From assembly GCA_013399115.1 (NCBI GenBank), contig VXAA01001977.1, positions 324,228 to 388,227 on the forward strand: a stretch of DNA of 64,000 nucleotides, given 5' to 3'. The translations under genes were made by a program, and so were the position numbers. The notes under the pieces were generated by a model. That model did not search any database. It saw only the letters and a program-made list of their open reading frames with translations, and had not been told where the DNA came from. Each line of letters opens with the position of its first letter. Position 1 is the stretch's first letter. Shown here in pieces: positions 27,301 to 39,772 of the stretch. Source of the DNA: Anseranas semipalmata. Its lineage: Eukaryota; Chordata; Aves; Anseriformes; Anseranatidae.

Positions 27301-30300
27301 TTAAAGAATTGTCTGACTGCACTTTTTGTACAAGCAAGTCAGGCTGTTAGCTGAATGAGCACATCATGTTGTTTTTTGCTTCTCTGCAGGGAGAAATGGG
27401 AACTTCATAATGCAGAAGTAACGTGTGAACACACCATTAACAAGTCACTGTCCAAAGCACAGAATACCCTTGGCTCCCTGCCCTCGGACCTACCAATAAC
27501 GTGTCGGGGTGAAGCATCCACCCTAAGGGCTCGCTCTGTGCAGTACTGTGAAGGGCTAACCCTGCACAGTACTAGAAGACAAACTGGCAGCACAAAGCGT
27601 AGAGCAGACAGGGTATGTGTGCTGCTACTGGTATGCTTTCCAGATGGTGAAAAAGACGGTCCTTGAACAGCCTAAAGTTAGGTTTTCACTTTGGGAGAGG
27701 CCAAGCAGCAGAGTTCTTCACAGCTCCCTTCTCTGTGACCAGGAAGAAATCATAACCTCCCCACATTTCAATCAATATCTGCTTCCGTGCCAGCTTGTTC
27801 TCTCTTCAGGGAAGGAAATGCTATTGCCTTGCTGACTCATCACAGCTCCCTTCTCAAAATCTGTTCTCTAAACAGGGCCTGAAGTACTGGGTTAAAGATC
27901 AAGGGAAGATCAAAAGCCACTCTGCCCGTCCTGCAACTTTCTACTCCACCCTCCAACAGGGAGGCCCTCTCAAACACAGGAGATATTGTGTGAAGAGGGA
28001 GAGGAAACACAAAGACAGTGATAAGAAATACTTCAAAAACCAAAAACTCCAGACAAACCTGCTTATCAACCCATCCAGCCAGTACAAGTCCACAGTTAGA
28101 CTTTCCACTTTGCTCGGTGGCTGTAGTAATGTTGCCACCAAGCAGCAGCGTTGTTCATTGCCAGCAGGAAGTCGTGGGACCCAACTTGGTTTTGTTCAGG
28201 TACTAAGAAGCATTTCCTGGTCATCCCCTTTATAAGAAGAAAGATTATGTCTTCTGCTTTGGTGCTTTTGTTGTACATCAGCGTTACCCGAGAGGCTCTC
28301 TGCAGGGACTGCAGGGTCTGGCTAAGATTATTAGCTTTCTGAGTAGCTCATCTGGGAAAGATGTTAATAAATTCTGCACAGTTCAGGGAACCAGCATAAC
28401 ACCCTGTGTTTTACAGATGAGAAAAGACATGCTCTGAAGTCACTTCTACCTAGAGTGGCACTCTCCTAAGATGACAATGTATTCCACTCACTGCAGGCAG
28501 AATAAATTCCTAAGCAGGTGACTAACAGTGTGAGTCTGCTAAGGGTTGGGCTTGCACTAAACCTTTTAACTAAATGGGGACAAAGAGAGGTTTTGTCTCT
28601 TCTACCTGACCATTTATGTTCATGCAACCTGTACAAATATAACATCTTTAAGATTACTACTCTGCTGTCAAATGTGGTTGAAATCAGCTAATGGGCTCTA
28701 AAGTCTCTTGAAACATGCACATGCACCCACATATAAATACAATTGCATTACTCATGTTTCCTTGGGAAACCAAGCTAAAAACTCCAGGCAAGCCAAAACA
28801 AACATTTTCCCATCCATGGGGAGCACGAGAGAACAAACCAGAAGACCGAGATAAGAGAGTACAGTGAGCAGACTAAATAAGCTGATCGCTATTTTGACAA
28901 AACTGTCTCAGGCCAACTGTCGGGTTAGGAAACTTTGCGTTGGGAGCACGAAGCTGGGTTAGGAAATATTCTTGACATGGAAATTATCTGTTCAGAAACA
29001 CCTTTGGAGGTTTTCCTTCTCCACATCTGTTTTGAAATAGGAGCTGCTGTTCTTAGTGCTGCTGCAGTTATGTAACATCTGAACCAACTAAAGAGATTGC
29101 ACGAAGTTAATTTTCAAGTGATGTTGTCTAATTTACTGTTAGAACATTTGCAACTGAATAGCCTGTCTCCTCAAACATACAAATCTGTAAGCGCAATTCC
29201 CAAGGTACCTGCACGCTGACCTGGCCACAGTGGCATTCACTTTATCTGCACAGAGGTCATCTCTGAAATACTGGCCCTTTGCCCTTAAGAGATCCTCCAG
29301 GCTGACTCTGACCGAGTCGTGACGCCTCACCCATCCAGTGTATAGCTTCTAGGTCTGTGGTCTAAAGAGGGAACCGATTCCACACCATTGCTGTGGTGCT
29401 CATGACTTAAAGCAGGCAGCAATCACATGCAAATATATTCCTCTGGCTTCAGGGATTGATTTCACTGATAACAAATCTGAATTTCTTTCTCACATGCTGA
29501 AGATATTTTCACATAGGAGCACTTGTTTCTTCCACATGGTGCAGCTAGCTGGTGTGTTTGCTTTAAACACACAACCTGAACCAGGCTGCTGAGGAAATCG
29601 AGCAAACGATCAGGGCAGGATGAAAAAACCTGAACATCTTGAAACTGTCTGGGTTAAATACAGGCTTAGCCAGTTCTGGGAGCAAAAGGCTAGGATAGGA
29701 AATACACTTGATGTGGAAATTATTGCTCAATGCAATCTTCAGGGCAAGAGGGAGTTCCCTCCCCACACCTGTTCTGAAATGGGAGCTGCTGCCGTTGGTG
29801 TTGCTGGGTTTTCTTCTGGGTGACCTTGGTATTCAGGAAATAGAGCTTTCACTAGTGGAAACTAGAGCAGCAGCCAAGACAAACAGGTCCAGAAATCCCT
29901 TCCGGAGGGGGGAGAGCACAGAGGAAATTACTCAGTTACTAGCAGAAGAGAAAACTCCTGAGAGGTCTGTAGTCCATGCTCCCACTACATACCATGTGCA
30001 TTGGAGAAGAAAAGCACTCAAAGCTGTGGGTCTCCCTCACTCCTTCTGGCATCATCTAGTGCTTCAAACAGAGCACACATCTGCTCAAGTACACCAGTGG
30101 AGACAGAAATGTCTCTTTCCTTTTTAAGAAGGGCCATCCCATAAAACGCAACAGCAAGAAACTCCATTTCTAATGGCCTTCCTCTGAGCATCATTTCATA
30201 GGCCCAACTTACACTGCAGAGGCCAGTGACATTCAAACTCCCTTTGACCCTCAATTGGGAGGATCTTTTTTTTTTTTTGGAGATGTTTCTTATTGCTACT

Positions 30301-33300
30301 AAGTTAGAGAAGCTAAAGATTAAAAATAATGGATGATTGGATGAAAGAAAAAAAACTCGAAACACTATCAGCAATCCAAGGTCCATTGGGTTTGAACTGC
30401 AAGAGTCTAAGACATGTACTGGCTCTTAGGACGAAAGGTCCTGGGGATCTTCCACCCACATATCCCAAAGCACACGTCAGGGGACTGCAACATAGGTGAA
30501 GAAGGGAGGAAAAGGGATACCAAAGTCTGTCCCAGCCCTGTTGCCTTCACCAGCAAACTCCACATGCTGCACTGCATATCCAGTGTTCTGTAAAAGCACT
30601 GAAAATTGTCCATAAACATCAAACATTCAAACACTCACGAATTTTAGGAGAGTGTGGAGACCAAGATCCAAGGCATCAAAGCTAAGTCACCCCCTCAGAT
30701 ATAAGCTCCTACTTGAATGCCATTTGTAGAAGGGTCTGGCTTTCTAGACTGATTTGGAGCTGACTGAAGACAATGGGACTCTTCCACAAACAGCTGAATG
30801 GATAATATTTCCATCAATCCATAGTGGACAGCATCTTATAAGAACGTGGCATTGCTGAAGTCTGGTCTTGGCACTGCATCTGCCCCAAACACAGTCTGAA
30901 TGTCACCTCCTAATCTAAGCTCTGCTATCACCAAACCCGAGATCCTGAAGAGTACAATTTCATGTCTAGAGGCTGCCCGAGGCCCACACTGTACTACATA
31001 ACTTGGTTTTTTACACACCAAATACTTTCTAATCTGGATTGAAACACACTATCCTTGGCTGCCTCTCTCAGCAACACTGGCTTTTGCTTATAAATCCAGC
31101 AGGCAGGAAATAATTTCCAAAGTCTATAAATTAGTTTTGGCATTGAGTACACCAGCCATTAATTTCTGTGTCTGCACTATTTAATGTAGAGCTTGGATGA
31201 AATATGTCCCTGTAGCTCTTAAAAAGATTGAGTTACTCTTGGACTTCCAGGGCAATTGAGGAAACGAGTAACTATGCAATGGAACAAAAATATGCATAAC
31301 ATGGTGTGACTCCTTGCCTTGCAATCTTTCCTTTCAGAAACGTTGCAATTGCAGCCTGTTTCTCCGCTGCCAGATGACACACATGTTCTGTAAATAAAAG
31401 ATACCATTGTCTATGATAAAACTACAGGGAGAACTAGGGAAAGTTTTCCCATTGGGATAGCTAAGACAATACGTATCTTCCAGTCACGTTAACTCCACCG
31501 TTAGCTTGCTGTTTTGAAGCCCTGTTAGCTCACATGTTGACAAGGTTCTGTTAACACGTCAAGCTAATTCTGTCAGTTTCAACATTACTGAAAAATAGAC
31601 TCAGTTTAACCTTCAAGACAAGGCCACTGTCTCAGAACAGCAGAGATGCTCAAAGACTGGCAAACAGATAGCAAGTTCTGAAGTTTTAAAATGCTGAATG
31701 TTGGACAAAGGCAATTAGGTGCTTGCTCTCCATTGTTGGCAAACTAGGCCTGCTACTTCCTGCAAGGTATTACAGCAGACATCTGAGACTTGGGTGATTA
31801 TTTGTGACACTTAAAATAATGCAAGTTTACAGAGTGGTTCATTACCACCATTCCCGTGAAGATGCTTCAGGGGCCATTGATGCTGCTGACATGTTCTGCT
31901 ACAGCAATTTGTCCTCACTGCTGCTCAGGGAACTGCAATGGGCCCTGCCACAGTGCTCCTCGTTACTAAAGCTGCACCCTACACCAGCAGCACAGCAGGG
32001 CGAGTACCAGTGGTTGTGCATGCTTCTTGCTCTGAAACCCCCACACTTGATTTTTCAGCTCACGTTATGTTAGTGCCAGACTCCTGACCCCCCCCAGCAC
32101 AAACAGCTTGAGTTTAATTTCCTCTGAGGCAAAGATCTAACCCTCTCTAACCATCTAGAGAAAGTTTTAGTGTTTCCAGAGTTTCTGCTGGGATTCTGGT
32201 GCACTTGTCCTAGTGCCCAGGAGAGTCACAAACATGCAATACAAATCCTCTTGCGTTAGGAGCTTTCAGATCAGATTAAAACCTATCTATTCACTGGATC
32301 AAAAGGCACAAAAGGACTCCAGGAAAACTGGATTTGTCTCTGTGCACAGCAATGTATTTTGTGGAAAATTAGCCACAGAATCAATACAGAATTGGACGCA
32401 TGTTTGCTGTTTTTTGTGCTTATGGGGCTTTCATGCTGCAGGAGATGTGGCTTCTTGTTTTGTGAACTGCTGAAAGGCTTTAAGGGTTTTGTGATTTTGC
32501 TGCTAATCAGTGTGCGACAGTGACATGCGTGATCACAACAAGGTTCAACACAAAAGAACAGAGCACAACTTTTTCCATGCCTTTTTCCTGTTCTGTGGAA
32601 AAAACTCTATTCCTAGGAACTCTGGCTTAATATCCTTCAATCCTGACCTATACCCCTGCTAAACCAGCCCTCTAACACATGCCTGCCAATGCACTTCAAA
32701 TCTAAGCCTCAACCTAAGCCTAAATCCCAGACAGGCCCCTCTTCATCAACGAAACCTAGCAATGGTGGCAAAATAGTTGCTTTAAAATGTAGAAAACATT
32801 TGAGGAGTTACTAAAGCAAAACCCCTCTGCTATTCATTTCCCACTGGGAAGCAAAGAAAGATCTCCAGATAGGAACGATACACCTAGGCTACACCATCAT
32901 CTTTTTCCATATTTTTAAATTGAGCAATTCTGTTTGTTCTTAACTTCTAGCAGTTGTTTGAAGTGTTTGAATGAGGATCAGAATGACTAAGTCTTACTTA
33001 ATCAAGACATAGGAGCTATACAAACACTCACAAAAAGTCTTAAACCACAAAAAGCAAAACTGCTTTCAGGTATAGAGCTGAAATTCAGCTGGGTTTATTC
33101 AGAGGGTCCTCTACAATTAATGAACCCCAAGATCTACTACAGTGAAATTTGCAGAGCTTGCAGTTTTTAACCAGTTTGAAACTTTTGCTCTCCTAGGCTA
33201 TTTCACAGAGAATCCAGAAGCAAAACCCTAACTTTAAAGACTTCGGAGAAAGCTTTCAGAGTGAAGGGAAAAGCCTAGAACACTAGCTCAAAAGTACTGT

Positions 33301-33426
33301 GGAAACAGCCTATGCAGTAGGAGGTTTCACCTTACCAGGTTGATGTTATTGGCTTCTATATGTTTCAGCACAAAGGTGGTGAGGAGCTGTGTGTCCCATT
33401 CAACAGAAGGATTATCTGGAAGATCC
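12247..33426 (-). CDS. PIGL: PIGL, N-acetylglucosaminyl-phosphatidylinositol de-N-acetylase (last five coding exons; 5' part missing)
   Basis: On the minus strand the exons 33336-33426, 26686-26753, 18485-18516, 13482-13615 and 12247-12345 join in phase to 140 residues plus one leading base. This equals the length of the C-terminal part of human PIGL (of about 252), and I see no indels. PIGL is the ER enzyme that removes acetate from GlcNAc-PI, the second step of GPI-anchor synthesis. It belongs to the LmbE-like zinc deacetylases. The second metal motif S-G-H-A-N-H is present. The first motif (HPDDE) and the N-terminal membrane anchor belong to upstream exons that I could not find. Splice phases match at every junction, so this is a functional gene rather than a retrocopy. 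Confidence 0.95.
12346..13481 (-). other. PIGL: PIGL last intron
   Basis: The donor is AGG|GTGAGA (bases 13476-13481 on the plus strand) and the acceptor is CTTCTAG next to 12345. No other gene or clear repeat was recognised. Confidence 0.85.
13482..13615 (-). CDS. PIGL: PIGL penultimate coding exon
   Basis: The 134 nt complete a split Gly and encode 44 residues, [20 protein letters not shown] and on to E-E-E-T-E-Q-A-R. Human PIGL has 44 residues in the same place with SVN.(L)RKYIS.LD. The acceptor is CATCTAG and the donor GTGAGA. Confidence 0.95.
15580..15990. other. Intronic CpG-rich patch
   Basis: CpG dinucleotides and GC content rise well above the surrounding intron, mostly at 15590-15700 and 15895-15990. 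No exon of a known gene was recognised in it. It could be an unannotated promoter, an enhancer or just a GC-rich segment. Confidence 0.4.
18040..18165 (-). mobile_element. MIR-like SINE relic
   Basis: The plus strand reads 'taatacccctgtttcataga' followed by a 'gggaactgaa' motif. This matches the complement of the MIR segment around 'cagtttcctcatctgtaaaatgggg', so the element lies on the minus strand. The remainder is weaker. Confidence 0.5.
18485..18516 (-). CDS. PIGL: PIGL 32-nt micro-exon
   Basis: Flanked by TTTGTTCACAG and GTATGT on the minus strand, it completes Arg (AG|G), encodes [10 protein letters not shown] and leaves one base of Gly. Human PIGL has A-L-H-L-E-G-K-L-P-K at exactly this place. 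The length of 32 nt is the only one that keeps the neighbouring exons in phase. It is far too short to show up in an ORF scan. Confidence 0.93.
20597..20622. repeat. (AG)13 microsatellite
   Basis: Thirteen uninterrupted AG units. Confidence 0.95.
24040..24069. repeat. T-rich homopolymer tract
   Basis: Two T runs (about 14 and 9) are separated by a few bases, 'aatg' in between. Confidence 0.85.
25235..25330 (-). mobile_element. MIR-like SINE relic
   Basis: The plus strand has 'cagccacaaagtgatacaac' followed by 'agcagagctgggatcaaaat'. This mirrors the complement of MIR ('ggtcacacagctagtaagtg' then 'gcagagctgggattcgaac'), so the element is on the minus strand. Confidence 0.6.
26686..26753 (-). 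CDS. PIGL: PIGL exon with the second metal-binding motif
   Basis: The 68 nt after GTTTTGCAG encode [22 protein letters not shown] plus two bases of Arg, before a GTACAG donor. This is the highly conserved V-T-F-D-x-G-G-V-S-G-H-x-N-H block of PIG-L and LmbE-like deacetylases. The paired histidines belong to the zinc site region. Confidence 0.96.
28395..28455 (-). mobile_element. MIR-like fragment (weak)
   Basis: 'ttttacagatgagaaaagac' on the plus strand resembles the complement of the MIR core. It is short and uncertain. Confidence 0.3.
28900..29064 (+). repeat. Diverged direct repeat, copy 1
   Basis: It aligns by eye with 29643-29807 in the same orientation. Shared blocks include 'aactgtct', 'tgggagca', 'taggaaata', 'tggaaattat' and a 45-bp end block from 'ccaca' to 'gctgctg' that agrees at roughly four of five positions. 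Confidence 0.65.
29643..29807 (+). repeat. Diverged direct repeat, copy 2
   Basis: Second copy of the unit at 28900-29064, about 743 bp downstream, with small indels. I do not recognise the family. It could be an old duplication or two copies of one interspersed repeat. Confidence 0.65.
30264..30278. repeat. T homopolymer
   Basis: A run of about 15 T. Confidence 0.85.
30750..30790. mobile_element. L3/CR1-like fragment (weak)
   Basis: 'ctgaagacaatgggactctt' resembles the 'attgaagtcaatgggactc' motif of old amniote CR1/L3 3' ends. Only the motif itself is visible. Confidence 0.25.
33336..33426 (-). CDS. PIGL: PIGL exon (most upstream one found)
   Basis: The 91 nt follow TTTTTTAG and finish a split Arg codon. 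They encode [12 protein letters not shown] and then [12 protein letters not shown], before a GTAAGG donor. Human PIGL has 30 residues here too, with the LLQHIEVNGINL core. Confidence 0.95.
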
Positions 33427-35744
33427 CTAAAAAATGAAAAGTGCAATTAGTCATTTCACTCCTGAGAACTGTATAAAGACTATGCCAGAAAAGAGAGATC
33501 CTCTTATCAGAGACTGAAATCAAGAAAAATTTATTTACCATATAAAACCACTGAACCTCACGCAGTCTTACAAGCTCATATACTGTGGGAGTTGGAAGGG
33601 AAACAGCGGTTCCAGCACCCTCCTCAAAGATTTGCCAAGCTCTCTCTCTTACTTCTATGGTAGACTTTCTGACTGCTCTCCTTCAAGCAACACAAATTTT
33701 GTTCAATGATTCTTGTTCTCTGTTTATCCCAGTCAAATTTCTTTCTCCCTACACATAAAGAAATAACTACCAGATCTTTATTTAAAAGCGTTTTCAAAAC
33801 TCATTTTCCCAAAAGACTTTTCAATTGTAATCTACTGGTGAATTACATATGAAAAGTAACAAAGTCCTGCTCTCTTATTATAGGAATAACCCATTAACCT
33901 CAACCAAAGGACAACACAGCTGTAATTATATTGCATGGATTTGGTAGTAGTTCTTCATCCTTTTTTACACTTTGCATACCAACTTGTCTGTGACTGAACA
34001 CTCTGCCTGGGTATTTCAGATTGCAAGCTCCTAGGGGCAGGGACCATGAGCCAAATGCAAAATAACACCAGGAAACCAACAGAATTATTCCGTATTTACA
34101 CAACTGAGAGCTGAATTTGACCCCCCCAGTAATTATAAATGAATGATGCCAAGAAAACATTGCTTGCAAAGTTGGAAAGGTTATTAGTAACAATAGCATA
34201 ACATGCAGCTGCTAAAGACCAACGACAACATGTTAAACTGGTCTTTTTCTCAGACCTTTTCCGTCCTCTGATAGCCTGACAATTGCTCTGAGGTAGTTTA
34301 GCAGAAAAGTGACTGCACAGCCTTCTCACACAGACACACCGGTTTGGACTCGGGACTGATGCAGCTGTTTGCTGCAGAGCCGGGACGCCGCTCCCCACTA
34401 CTCTTGGTGCCTTGCTGGCTCCCCAGACAGCAAGGACTGTAACATCTGCAACAAAACAAGGGGAAAATGTCTCCTCGGCACATTCCAAAATAAAGCTCAG
34501 CCCAGGTCTTCATGAGAGGTCTTCTGGCCACAAATTTTCCCACTGCTGTTAACAGCAGTCATAGTAGAAGGAGGAGCCTGAAGTACAAACTGACCATTAG
34601 CATATTAACCGCCGTATCACATACCCCTGTTCAGCACAGGCCAAAATAACATGCTGTTAGAAACCCCTGCAACAAGAGAAGGCATTTCTACAGCCGTGTA
34701 CACGTTCTAGTTATGGTCCCGGTAGTGACATTGCCAACAACAGAAATTTTTGTTGTTGCTTGCCACTCCCTCTTGTACAGACAGCATCTTTATCTGATGT
34801 ATACAAGGCATTGATTTTCACCACAGGAAAGGTTCTTTGGTACATCTGGTGGCTGTCTCATCAGGTTAACAAATCTGCATCTAATCTGCTCAAGATGAAA
34901 ACTTTCACATCTCACGTTTGAAGATGAAGTGGCCCTGAAGGTATTACGAGTCCCACCACATCACAGCAAGCTTTAAATGGAGCACATTTTAAAAACGTGC
35001 TTCAACTAAAATATCCCAAGTAACATGCACACTGAGCATAGTCTAAGTACAAGTCTAAGAGTGCTTCAGTTGTTTGAGTGGTACCTTTGAGGTTGTGTCA
35101 AGGCTTAATCTGATAAATTAAAGTGGTAAATTAGTCTAAAAGGGATTCTCCACTGGCCACTTACAATGCAAACACCATCGCCCATTTTGAACACTGGATA
35201 TATGGAGCTGTGGAGGAAGTGAAGAGTCTCATTAAAGCAGGAGTGGTGCTCCAACAGCAAGAGGTCAGGAAAAAAATAAGGCTTGGAATTTATGATGTCC
35301 AGGAGGCTCTTGGTGTCATAGTCACTGCACCCAGCTTTATTGGGCTGTCTCCAAAAAGACTGCCGGCAGTGGAGCAGGTTTTAACTAGTTCAGACAGATA
35401 AAGATCATCCTCCTTCAATGGAAATGAACAGCTGGAGGCAAGGGTTTAGAATCCCTGGAAACAAAACAATCTGAAGGCATGAGCAAATTAACTCCATGAA
35501 CACCAAACTGATTAAGCAGGAATATTCTGAAAAAAATAAAAAAATCTGCTTCTCCCCACTTACTGCTGCTCACTCGCTCCCAGTAAGGAAAACAGATTTT
35601 CTTCCTTGCATAATATCATTTGTCAAGCACCAAAGACAGAGAAGCTGATCCTGCCAAACCAGACACATGTACATAAGCATATTTATAACTCATTAATAGC
35701 TACGACGGCCCACTGATGTATTCTTAGCTCATTCTGCAAACATG

Positions 35745-35850
35745 AAAAGTGACACGCAGGTTAAATGACATGCCCAAAGTCACACAGAGAAGTCAGTAGC
35801 AGAACTGCCAATACATCAATCTAGATCACTCCTCCAGGAAATTTTTTTGT
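35745..35850 (-). mobile_element. MIR SINE relic
   Basis: The plus strand reads 'ggttaaatgacatgcccaaa', then 'gtcacacagagaagtcagta', then 'gcagaact'. This is a clear match to the complement of MIR ('ggttaagtgacttgcccaag', 'gtcacacagctagtaag', 'gcagagct'). The element is on the minus strand. Confidence 0.7.
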
Positions 35851-35866
35851 TTGTTTGTTTGTTTTT
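35845..35866. repeat. (TTTG)n short tandem repeat
   Basis: About four to five TTTG units with T-rich ends, abutting the MIR relic. Confidence 0.85.
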
Positions 35867-38800
35867 GAGAGAGGGTTTGTGTAACACTTTGTAAAGTCAA
35901 AAATTTAGGAGTTACCATGATAGTAGGGACCCCACTGAAAACATGAGACCAATGGCTTTCTGCTGTGCTCTGGAGATCAATAACGGAGTCTGGGTAAGGA
36001 TGAAAAGGTGACCAAGAAAACCAAGTTCACATGCACCTTATAGCAATGCACACAAGAGATGTTCTTACATGAGGTCTCTGCATACCCTAGGAACTTTGTA
36101 GGGGCATACGAAGTTTGAAAACTGCTGTACTCCACAAAATCACCTATTCAGTAGAAAACATTTTTCCTAATATTCTAAATCAGTGCTCACCAAACCTGAG
36201 AAGTCCACTGACTTCCCGAACTATTCAAGTAAGTTGCATTCATAATGTTTATACTTTCACGACTTAGTATCAGAAACGCTCAGCATTTCGATGGTTAATT
36301 TCACAGTCTGCCTTTCTGGCTAAGGCTGATAATGCCCCTGAGCTCAAGGTCAAACGGTTGAGATAAAGGACTACAAAGGAGTGAAAAGTAGCACATTCCC
36401 TGGAGCAGACTGGAGCTTGTCCCAGGAGACAGCATTCCCCACGCTCTCCCTCCCCGTCCTGTGCCCAGAGAGCTCCTTGTTGCTGCTGTCAGTCACCGAG
36501 ACAGATGGAGATATAATCCTGCACTGGAAAGGCCTCCCAGGTCACACTGCTGGAGGGTGCCGGTGGGAAGGGTAGAGAGGTTTGGTCACTTGGCCTCTTT
36601 TCCACCAAACTATCATGGCCTGGAAGTGATGTTTATGGGCATTCCACGTGACTGATAGTGAATGCAGGTGGCTGCTCGGATACAGCCTGTGTTGACCAGG
36701 GAAAAATAGGGAGATGAACAGAAGAGGCAAAAAATATTTTTAATGACATAAGGTTTCTCTCCAGAAATGTTGTGTTTTTCCAGCTGTTTTCAGTGAAAGT
36801 CATGTTGTGCACAGTACAGGGAATTTACAGCTCTGCCAAGGGATCTATAGAAGGGAGAGAAATGGAGACCTATGATGCTGCAGCTTCTGCAGCATGGAGC
36901 AGGGTCTGTCTCTGCTCACTGGTTTCAGCAGACCCAGTCACAGGAAGCATTGTGCTTCTGAAAACAAAAATACTCCAGCTTTCCATCTATCCACCCTAGG
37001 CAACACCACCGTTGGTCAGGAGAACCCAAGAGGACCCGTGGCTTTCTCCCTCTCTCCTCCTTTCTCCCCTCCTTGCCCAGCTCAGCAGGCAGAGCAGACG
37101 CTGGTATCTGCAGTCCCCCTGCCCAAGGTCTGCACAGGAAGAACAGCACAGTGGGGAGCCATAGCAAATCATATCAGCAAGTTAAACCAAAATCCAGCCT
37201 CGTGCAGATCTTGCCCAGCAGTCTTACAGCTGGTTGAATGAAAGAAATGTTAAAAATTACTGCTTGATGCCAGCTCCTCTCCAGGCCTCCTCCTCTTACC
37301 TGCTATGGGCTGTGGAGCATAGCTCATCTTTTGCCTCAGCCTTGGCCATTAAAACGCTGTGCATGTTGCCAGTGAAGCTGTCCCTGCCAGTAGCCTGGAC
37401 AATCTCGTCGGGTCATCTTTCTAGGAATGTTTAGGCTGAAGACAGCTAGATTCCTGTCATTGAGAAGGTGTCTTTTGGCCCAGATAGAGGTTTAAAAACC
37501 TTCACAGATATATATATTGCCAAGTGACACCTTTCTTACATGACATACTGCTCACTCCCTGCCCAACTGCTCATCTTCCACAGATCTTCTAGCAACAGCC
37601 AGTGCATTTACACGTACAATCTTCTTTCAAAGCCTTCCACGGAATTTGTTCTGCTCATGAACAAAGCTCTCATGACTACTCTAAAGGTTAAGTTAAATGA
37701 AGAGTTAGACTGTGATGTCCACATGGCTTCACATAGAGCGAATGGGCTGTCCTACCTGGGACCCTTGCAGTTAGAGATCTGTCTGTCCTGCAGTCTGTTG
37801 AACTGGGCAATCTTCAGGCCCCCAGGCGCGCTCTGAAGCTGCGCCTCTCACTGGGTGACGTTTACCCTGATGGGGAGTGGCAAGCACCAGCTCTGCCCTG
37901 ACACGAAGCCTTTACAGGCGGCAATAGGGAAGGGAGCGGAGTGGCAACAGGGTCCCATCTTAGAAGGTGCCTAGTTCTCCATTAATACATTATGAGACAC
38001 CAGAGCAAATCTTTCAAGGTACTAACGTGATTTTCCATTCCACTAAACACCAAAAGGGTAAAGATGAAAGAGCTTTCCCATTTCTTATTGCCTTTTTATC
38101 CTGCAGCATGACCTTAATCAATCCAAGGCTAGGGACCAGGAAACGTTTTTGCATAATTTCTCCTTAGCCTTCCTCTCCCCAGTGAATGATTTTACGTTAA
38201 ACCAGCACAAAGGTCGGTAGATGGATGGCAGATTACATAGGAAACAGGTGAACTGCTGTGCAATAGGTTCCCAGCTGAGAACAATGACCACAATGTGTTT
38301 GTTGGAACAAAGGATGCCCTTTGTATAAAGTTAACTGTATAAAATGAACATCTGGGCAATTGAAACTGGATCAAAAAGCAAAAGATCCCACAGAACAAAA
38401 TGACATGAGTGCACAATTAGTGAAAAAGCCATGTGATGACTAGAGGCAATCAGTGACCTTTATATCATAGCATCAAAGTAATTGAAAAAAAATGAGTAAA
38501 CAGAAATTATTTCATGCTCTCTAAAGTAGAGCAGAGAATTTTTATTTTTGAGATTATGCTAAGATAAGTTAAGACATGCTAGCCCTAGATCTTGAAGCAG
38601 AGCCTCTAAATCCCTACTTTAATAACTATTTATAAATTTCTCTTCCTATAATAGACAATTACAGACAGGAGGGAAATATTGCTGTTAGGCTGCATATACA
38701 TCTCTGATTCAAATAAAAAGAACCCACTTAGACAAATGACCAGCATCTTACAACATCTTGTTAAACAGAGAACAGATGCTGTGTGCTTGCTGGAATGTAA

Positions 38801-39463
38801 CAATCTACAATTTAGGAGAGGGAATAAAGCAGGATGCTAACTGTCAAATGATCAAATTAAAAGCCACCTAAGACAGAGAAGCCCATGGTGCACTTTTTAC
38901 ACTGGTAGCTTCCTCCCTTACCCCATAGTAAAGAAACCCAAATTATTCTGAGATTTGTCTTTTAAGAATGGAAATGAGAATCTTAAGTTTTTGTGTAGCC
39001 AGCGGATAAAGGAAGTGGCAAAAATGTCAATTACTACAATATTTAGAAATAATATGCACTTCAAACATTTCACAGAAGAAAAAGGCAGAATGGACATAAT
39101 CCTTTTCTCCCATCCTTAACTTCTGTAATGTATAATTTTGGGCCTACTTTATACAAATTTCAAAGGTAAATTAAGTAAGTTTAGATGCCTAAAAGACAGG
39201 TAAGTGCTGACCTCACTAATGTGGCCATACCAGGCAAAAGTCATGCATAAACGGAAAGAACACAAAGACAGCACTTCAATCAGCTTCCCCAAAAGTCCAG
39301 GCAAGCTGTATGCACTTCTCCACTGAGCTATGCAAACACACAGTGCACCTCTGTCGGACAGTATTCCAAGTACCTCTGAAACTCCCTAAAAGTAAATGGT
39401 AATTAGGTCTTCAGGGAACAAACTTTTTGATTTGGGCACAATCATGTGTTTGAGAAATAATCA

Positions 39464-39772
39464 GAATCATAAAATCATAGAATATCCCAAGTTGGAAGGG
39501 ACCCACAAGGCTCATCGAGTCCAGCTGCTGGCTCCACACAGGACCACCCAAAAATCAGACCATGTGTCTGAGAGCGTTGTCCAAACGCTTCCTGAACTCC
39601 AACAGGCTCGGTGCCTGTTCCAGTGCCCGACCACCCTCTGGGTGAAGAACCTTTTCCCAATATCCAGCCTGACCCTCCCCTGTCACAGCTCCATGCCATT
39701 CCCTCAGGTCCTATCACTGGTCACCAGAGAGAAGAGATCAGCGCCTGCCCCTCCGCTCCCCCTTGTGAGGAA
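39464..39772 (-). mobile_element. CR1 LINE, 5'-truncated 3' fragment
   Basis: The plus strand begins with octamer-like 'aatcataaaatcatagaat' and continues 'gttggaagggacccacaagg', then 'catcgagtccagctgctggc', and later 'cctgttccagtgcccgacca'. These are hallmarks of bird CR1, whose 3' end carries ATTCTATG octamers. The element is therefore on the minus strand with its 3' end at 39464. About 310 bp remain. It is by far the best preserved transposon in the window, and it supports an avian source. Confidence 0.92.

Larger units (their letters stand above)
26754..33335 (-). other. PIGL: PIGL intron (6.6 kb)
   Basis: Donor GTAAGG beside 33336, acceptor GTTTTGCAG beside 26753. It holds the diverged direct-repeat pair near 29 kb, a T run at 30264-30278 and weak MIR- and L3-like fragments. 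No other gene was recognised. Confidence 0.8.

Noticed and set aside
39475..39717. 80-codon minus-strand open frame
   Set aside because: It is a remnant frame within the truncated CR1 element, not a host gene.
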